Below, one piece after another: positions 60,492-64,000 of a stretch of DNA of 64,000 nucleotides. Both the position numbers and the translations under genes were made by a program. The stretch's first letter is position 1; every line of letters starts with the position of its first letter. The notes beneath the pieces were generated by a model. It made no database searches. It was not told where the DNA came from and was given only the letters and a program-made list of their open reading frames with translations. Source of the stretch: CAVRRZ01 sp963723745 (GTDB taxonomy: Bacteria; Actinomycetota; Actinomycetes; Mycobacteriales; Geodermatophilaceae); contig CAVRRZ010000004.1 of NCBI GenBank assembly GCA_963723745.1, positions 62,001-126,000 of the forward strand, in the 5' to 3' direction.

Positions 60492-60974
60492 TTATCTGGG
60501 CGGTGGCGTGGCTGGTCCGCCGTCCGCGTCGGGAACGGGCAGGGCGGCCGGGCAGTCGTCGAGCAGTCGCCAGTGCAGCTCCCGCGCCGGATGCCGGTCG
60601 GGCAGCGGGGCGGCGGCGAGGGCGGGCAGCCGGGCGGGAACGTCGTAGCCGGCTGCCGCGGCGCGGGCGAGTGCGGTGGAAAGTGCCCGCCAGTCCGGGC
60701 CGTCCAGGAGGCGCGGATCGATCCGCTGGGCGACGGCCTGCCACGCCGAGTCTTCGGGCTCGCGGTCCCGGCCGTCCGGCTCGCTCTCCAGTTCGGCGGC
60801 GATGCGCAGGATCTCCGCTGCAATGGCGTGCCGCCGGGCCTCGGTGACGGCCTCGCACCACGCGGCCAGCAGTTCTGGAGTATGGCGGCTCATCCACTGC
60901 CGGCTGACCCGGACTCCGCCGAGCAGGGTGACCCAGTCGCCGTCCGACCGTCGGACGCGGGGAGCAGCGCTCAC
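60492..60974 (-). CDS. Small unknown protein
   Basis: A 160-residue protein of unknown family (GGVRVSRQWMSRHTPELLAAWCEAVTEARRHAIAAEIL). Its start overlaps the stop of the upstream gene by four bases (60971-60974). A 108-base gap without coding separates it from the following small gene. Confidence 0.6.
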   Translation of the reverse strand: MSAAPRVRRSDGDWVTLLGGVRVSRQWMSRHTPELLAAWCEAVTEARRHAIAAEILRIAAELESEPDGRDREPEDSAWQAVAQRIDPRLLDGPDWRALSTALARAAAAGYDVPARLPALAAAPLPDRHPARELHWRLLDDCPAALPVPDADGGPATPPPR

Positions 60975-61534
60975 GGGATTACTCCCTCGTCGCCGTCCGG
61001 TGCGCTGTCAGATGACTGGTCCCCGATGTCGGCGTCGAAGCGGCGGCGCCGCTCCGCAACAGCGGACGGAGTGCGGTAGTCGGCGTCCCAGGAGCGGGCT
61101 GGCCAGTCGACATGTCGACCGGGTGGGCAGCCGAGGCCCTGTCGCTCGTTCATGCGGGCGTAGAAGCCGGGGAGGGCGTAGCGGTGCCACTCCTCCATCG
61201 GATGGGGAACCGTGGCGTCGGCCGCCGCGGCCCGCATGCACGCGAGGACCGCCAGCTCGCGGACCAGTGCCGCGTGGGCCGGCCAGCAGGAGGGGACCAC
61301 GTGCGTGGTCTGCCAGGCGTACGTGTGGTTGAGCCAGCCGGCGACGTCGTCGAGCCACGACCACAGCTGCCGGCGCACCTGAGGAGAGCAAGTCGCCGGG
61401 TCCCACGGCCGGTCGAGCAGCCCGTAGGCCGATGGCTCGAGCCCGGACAGCTCGGCCTGCCGCAGCATCTCCAGCGCGTGCCGGACCCAGCGCGGCGGTC
61501 GCGGAAACGGGGGCGCCAAGAGGACGTCGGTCAC
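60971..61534 (-). CDS. Unknown protein of the conjugative module
   Basis: A 187-residue protein (VTDVLLAPPFPRPPRWVRHAL). The middle has WDPATCSPQVRRQLWSWLDDVAGWLNHTYAW, then CWPAHAALVRELAVLACMR and EEWHRYALPGFYARM, a Trp/His pattern seen in small proteins beside VirD4-type genes in actinobacterial mobile elements. GTG 61534 was chosen over an upstream TTG because it overlaps the coupling-ATPase stop (GTGA). Confidence 0.65.
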   Translation of the reverse strand: MTDVLLAPPFPRPPRWVRHALEMLRQAELSGLEPSAYGLLDRPWDPATCSPQVRRQLWSWLDDVAGWLNHTYAWQTTHVVPSCWPAHAALVRELAVLACMRAAAADATVPHPMEEWHRYALPGFYARMNERQGLGCPPGRHVDWPARSWDADYRTPSAVAERRRRFDADIGDQSSDSAPDGDEGVIP

Positions 61535-63444
61535 GACAACTCCCAACTCGCGTTCGTGGTGCCATCGCCGTCAGCCGTCGCCTCCCAGGCGCGCCTGGTG
61601 CGCTCCCCTCCCCCGGCGTCGAGATCGCGGGCGGCCACAACCCGGTCGCGGGCGGCCGCCTGGGCGGCCAAGAGCGCGGCGCCCCGGCGCCCCGTGAGGC
61701 ACCGGGTCAGACGGGCGATCAGCGGCGGCGCGTTCTCTGCGAGCACCAGCGCCCGGCCGGGCGGCAACAGGCGGATCTCCTCCGGCCGCAGCACCGGGGT
61801 GTCCTCGCCGTGGGTGGACCGCGCCCAGCCGGCTCCTCGGTAGCTGTAGGAGGAGCGGCGCACGCGGGTCCGGCCGATCAGCTCGGAGAGCTCGCGGTAG
61901 AAATCGCCGTCCTTGCCGCCGCCGAAAGCGATCACGACGTTGGTGAGGCCGAACAGGGCCCGGGCCTCGTGCTCGCCGTAGAGCAACACCAGCTGCCGCC
62001 AGGTCTGGGCGGCATAGATGTAGCTCACCCCCAGGGCCCGGTCGTTTGCCATGCGAGTGCGCAGGGTGGGAAGCGGCGCGGTGGACGGCAGCTCGTCCAG
62101 ACAGGCCAGCAGCGGCGGGCACAGCCGGCCGGTCCGCGAGCTGGCCGCGAGTTGGAGCGCGGTATCGAGGACGTGCTCGGCCAGCGCGGTCAGCAGCGGG
62201 GACGCGGAGGCGTAGGGGTCGTCGCGCCCGAGCAGGTAGACGGTGCCGCCGGCAGCGAGGAGACCGGCAACCTCGGTGGCCGGCCGGCCGGGCCCGGGAG
62301 TGCAGCGGCGGCGGATGTCGGCCTGGAAGAACAAGGCCAGCGCCTGCTGGACGGTCGTGGCGGTGTTCCCAGCGGTGCGCGGGTCGCCGTGCAGGGCGCC
62401 GTGCAGCAGCCCGTCCCACAACGGCGCGGCCTGCGGGTGGCCCCGCAGGATGTCGGCCGGGGCGGTCGCGGCCTGCGGATGGGCCGCCCACTCGAGGACG
62501 CGCTCGACGGTGCCACCGGTCAGCGCGGCGGCGTGGAAGTAGGCCTGCAGCACCTTGGCCGCCTCGAAGGCGTAGAAGCGGGCCGCGCCGTCGGAAATCC
62601 CCCCGGTGACCGCGCCGGCGACGGTTCCGGCGGTGAACGCCTTCGCCCGACGCTCGGCGACCATCGGATCTCCGCAACCGGCGACCGGGTCCCATACCAG
62701 CTCCGGCACGCCCGGGACCGAGCCGAACGGATCGCACACGGCGACCGGCCGCCCGCCGTCGGCGCGGGCGTCGAGGGTGAGCAGCAGGTCCTCGGCCTTG
62801 GTCAGCGTCACCAGCGCGGCGCCGGGCGCGTCCAGGAGCGCCGGTGCGAGCAGGTCAAGGGTCTTGCCCGAACCCTGCGGGCCGTAGATGCCGGTGGTCC
62901 GGTCGAAGGGCACCCACAGGTCTCCCCCGGCGGGGACGGCGGAGACGCCCACCCGCCAGCCGACGGCGTGCGGCTCGGCGGACCGCCCGGCTCGACGCGC
63001 GGGAGAGGACAGGTCGGGCCGGACCACGGCGGCGGCCCGACGCAGCCGGGAGCGGCCGAGCACCTGCTCGACCTGGCTGCGGTCGGCCATTCCGGTCGGC
63101 GTCCCCAGCAGTCGTCGTCCGGCCCAGACGGCACCTCCGCTGGCGCCGAGGAAGGCGACGAGCAGGACCGCGATGACGGCGTAGACGGCGAGGGTGCCCG
63201 GCAGCGCCGCCGCTTCACTCGCGTCGAGGCCGGTTTCCGGATGCCCGACCAGCAGGCCGCCGACCGAGGCGGCCAGGGCGGCGCCGTCGGTCGGCCAGAC
63301 CCAGCCGCCGCCGTCGAGCACCGCGGCCACTCCGCGGCCGACGGGCAGCAGCAGCGCAGCAGCGGCCAGCCAGGCGAGGACCGCTGCAGCCGGGACCTCC
63401 CAGCTCGCCGGGCCCACGTCTGCGCGCGCGCCGACGCCGGTCAT
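61531..63444 (-). CDS. VirD4/TraG-type coupling ATPase
   Basis: A 637-residue type IV secretion coupling protein. Two N-terminal membrane helices (VLAWLAAAALLLP near residue 25 and GTLAVYAVIAVLLVAFLG near 85) precede the ATPase domain. Walker A (GIYGPQGSGKT) is near 191-201, and Walker B (PPLLACLDELPS) near 450. It links the relaxase-DNA complex to the secretion channel. ATG 63442-63444 was chosen. Upstream is the M23 peptidase. The longer frame to 63744 overlaps that gene in another frame. Confidence 0.9.
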   Translation of the reverse strand: MTGVGARADVGPASWEVPAAAVLAWLAAAALLLPVGRGVAAVLDGGGWVWPTDGAALAASVGGLLVGHPETGLDASEAAALPGTLAVYAVIAVLLVAFLGASGGAVWAGRRLLGTPTGMADRSQVEQVLGRSRLRRAAAVVRPDLSSPARRAGRSAEPHAVGWRVGVSAVPAGGDLWVPFDRTTGIYGPQGSGKTLDLLAPALLDAPGAALVTLTKAEDLLLTLDARADGGRPVAVCDPFGSVPGVPELVWDPVAGCGDPMVAERRAKAFTAGTVAGAVTGGISDGAARFYAFEAAKVLQAYFHAAALTGGTVERVLEWAAHPQAATAPADILRGHPQAAPLWDGLLHGALHGDPRTAGNTATTVQQALALFFQADIRRRCTPGPGRPATEVAGLLAAGGTVYLLGRDDPYASASPLLTALAEHVLDTALQLAASSRTGRLCPPLLACLDELPSTAPLPTLRTRMANDRALGVSYIYAAQTWRQLVLLYGEHEARALFGLTNVVIAFGGGKDGDFYRELSELIGRTRVRRSSYSYRGAGWARSTHGEDTPVLRPEEIRLLPPGRALVLAENAPPLIARLTRCLTGRRGAALLAAQAAARDRVVAARDLDAGGGERTRRAWEATADGDGTTNASWELS

Positions 63445-63508
63445 CGCCGCCGTCCGTACGTCGTCCGGTGCATGGCTCCTCCTGTGGGCCGGAATGGGCG
63501 CGAGCAGG

Positions 63509-64000
63509 TCAGCCCGGGTTGGGCGCGTGGAGGTCGACGCCGCGATCGGCCAGCCACGGCACCGGGTCGACCGGCGCGCCGTCCTGGCGGACCTCGAAGT
63601 GCAGGTGGACACCGGTGCTGTTGCCGGTGGATCCCTGAAAGCCGACCAGCGTCCCGGCGCTGACGTGCTGGCCGGCCACGACCGTGTAAGCCGTGAGGTG
63701 CCCGTAGCGGGTGGTAACCCCGCCGCCGTGATCGAGCTCGACAAGGTTGCCGTAGCCAGTCAGCCCCAGGCTGCCGTCACGGTCGCAGTAGGCGCTGGTG
63801 CACGCCGCGCTGACGACGGTGCCGGCGGCGGCCGCGTAGACGGGGCTGCCGCGGGGGCCGGCGATGTCGACCCCGGCGTGCAGGGTGCCCGAGCGGAGCC
63901 CGTAGCCGGAGGTGACCGAGCCAGCGCTAGGCCTGATCCAGGATCCGGCGGGCACCGGTAGGTCCGGGCAGACGCCGGACGCCGCGCCGGCCGGGACGGC
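63509..64000 (-). CDS. M23 (LytM) peptidase, partial
   Basis: The minus-strand frame has no stop up to the window edge and covers at least 163 residues. The LytM metal ligands are present: HAGVDI (His and Asp) and HLHFEV (HxH). The end is VPWLADRGVDLHAPNPG. In conjugative elements such proteins are cell-wall hydrolases that open the peptidoglycan for the secretion channel. More N-terminal sequence, perhaps an NlpC/P60 or lytic domain, lies outside the window. Confidence 0.85.
   Translation of the reverse strand, partial: AVPAGAASGVCPDLPVPAGSWIRPSAGSVTSGYGLRSGTLHAGVDIAGPRGSPVYAAAAGTVVSAACTSAYCDRDGSLGLTGYGNLVELDHGGGVTTRYGHLTAYTVVAGQHVSAGTLVGFQGSTGNSTGVHLHFEVRQDGAPVDPVPWLADRGVDLHAPNPG

Larger units (their letters stand above)
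35374..64000. mobile_element. Putative integrated conjugative island (window holds one end)
   Basis: From the tRNA-Gly 3' end onward there are no housekeeping genes. The region holds two IS elements, several defence genes and a conjugative set (MobF relaxase, VirD4/TraG-type ATPase, M23 peptidase, DUF5710 protein). Integration at tRNA-Gly is suggested by position only. No integrase and no repeat of the tRNA 3' end was found inside the window, so boundaries and mobility are inferred. Confidence 0.5.

Overview
The window is GC-rich DNA from an actinomycete. The likely family is Geodermatophilaceae or a close relative. I infer this from base composition, heavy GTG/ATG start use with ATGA- and GTGA-type overlaps, a maleylpyruvate-isomerase/DinB-fold (mycothiol-type) gene, paired clpP genes, and the order rne-rplU-rpmA-obg-proB-proA. 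No species can be fixed from the sequence alone.

Bases 1-35373 look like conserved chromosome. They hold a MoxR/VWA pair and proA, then a zinc block: znuA-znuC-znuB-zur, a cysteine-free L32 (rpmF), a frameshifted L31 (rpmE) remnant, and a divergent four-gene peptide/nickel-type ABC transporter. Two inverted-repeat sites that look like Zur boxes tie the zinc block together. Next come a GNAT gene, a MarR regulator with a divergent MDMPI-fold gene, def, proB, obg, rpmA, rplU, a long RNase E/G, the linked radical-SAM pair (TIGR03960/TIGR03936 type), ndk, a DUF4233-type membrane gene, folC, valS, a DUF559/AbiEi-like gene, clpX, clpP2, clpP1, tig, tRNA-Pro and tRNA-Gly. Several transcription units end in long perfect hairpins without a T tract.

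Right after tRNA-Gly(TCC), from about 35.4 kb to the window end, the content becomes accessory. The first part (35.6-48.2 kb) is a defence island. It holds a DUF4935-like PIN protein, a complete IS3-family element (26-bp inverted repeats, 3-bp target duplication), a protein with a HEPN-like R-x4-H motif, a complete four-gene Qat anti-phage system (qatABCD), a two-gene cassette of a PD-(D/E)XK nuclease and a small protein, and an IS110-family transposase.

The second part (48.5-64 kb) is a conjugative module. It has a very large MobF-type relaxase fused to a RecD-like helicase and a TOPRIM/primase-like C-terminus, and a VirD4/TraG-type coupling ATPase. It also has an M23 peptidase running off the end, several small unknown proteins, and a DUF5710-type protein with an HNH-like zinc motif. 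Between relaxase and DUF5710 gene sits a 1154-residue STAND NTPase with an Mrr-like nuclease domain, resembling Avs/bNACHT anti-phage sensors. The simplest reading is an integrative conjugative element or plasmid-derived island next to tRNA-Gly that carries a defence cargo. No integrase is visible, so its far end lies outside the window.

The most interesting signals are: (i) Qat, the nuclease-NACHT gene and the uncharacterised nuclease/small-protein cassette together on one mobile region; (ii) the relaxase-helicase-primase fusion; (iii) the apparent Zur control of an Opp/Nik-type transporter with fused ATPases, which suggests uptake of a zinc complex; and (iv) the broken zinc-sparing L31 gene beside an intact L32.
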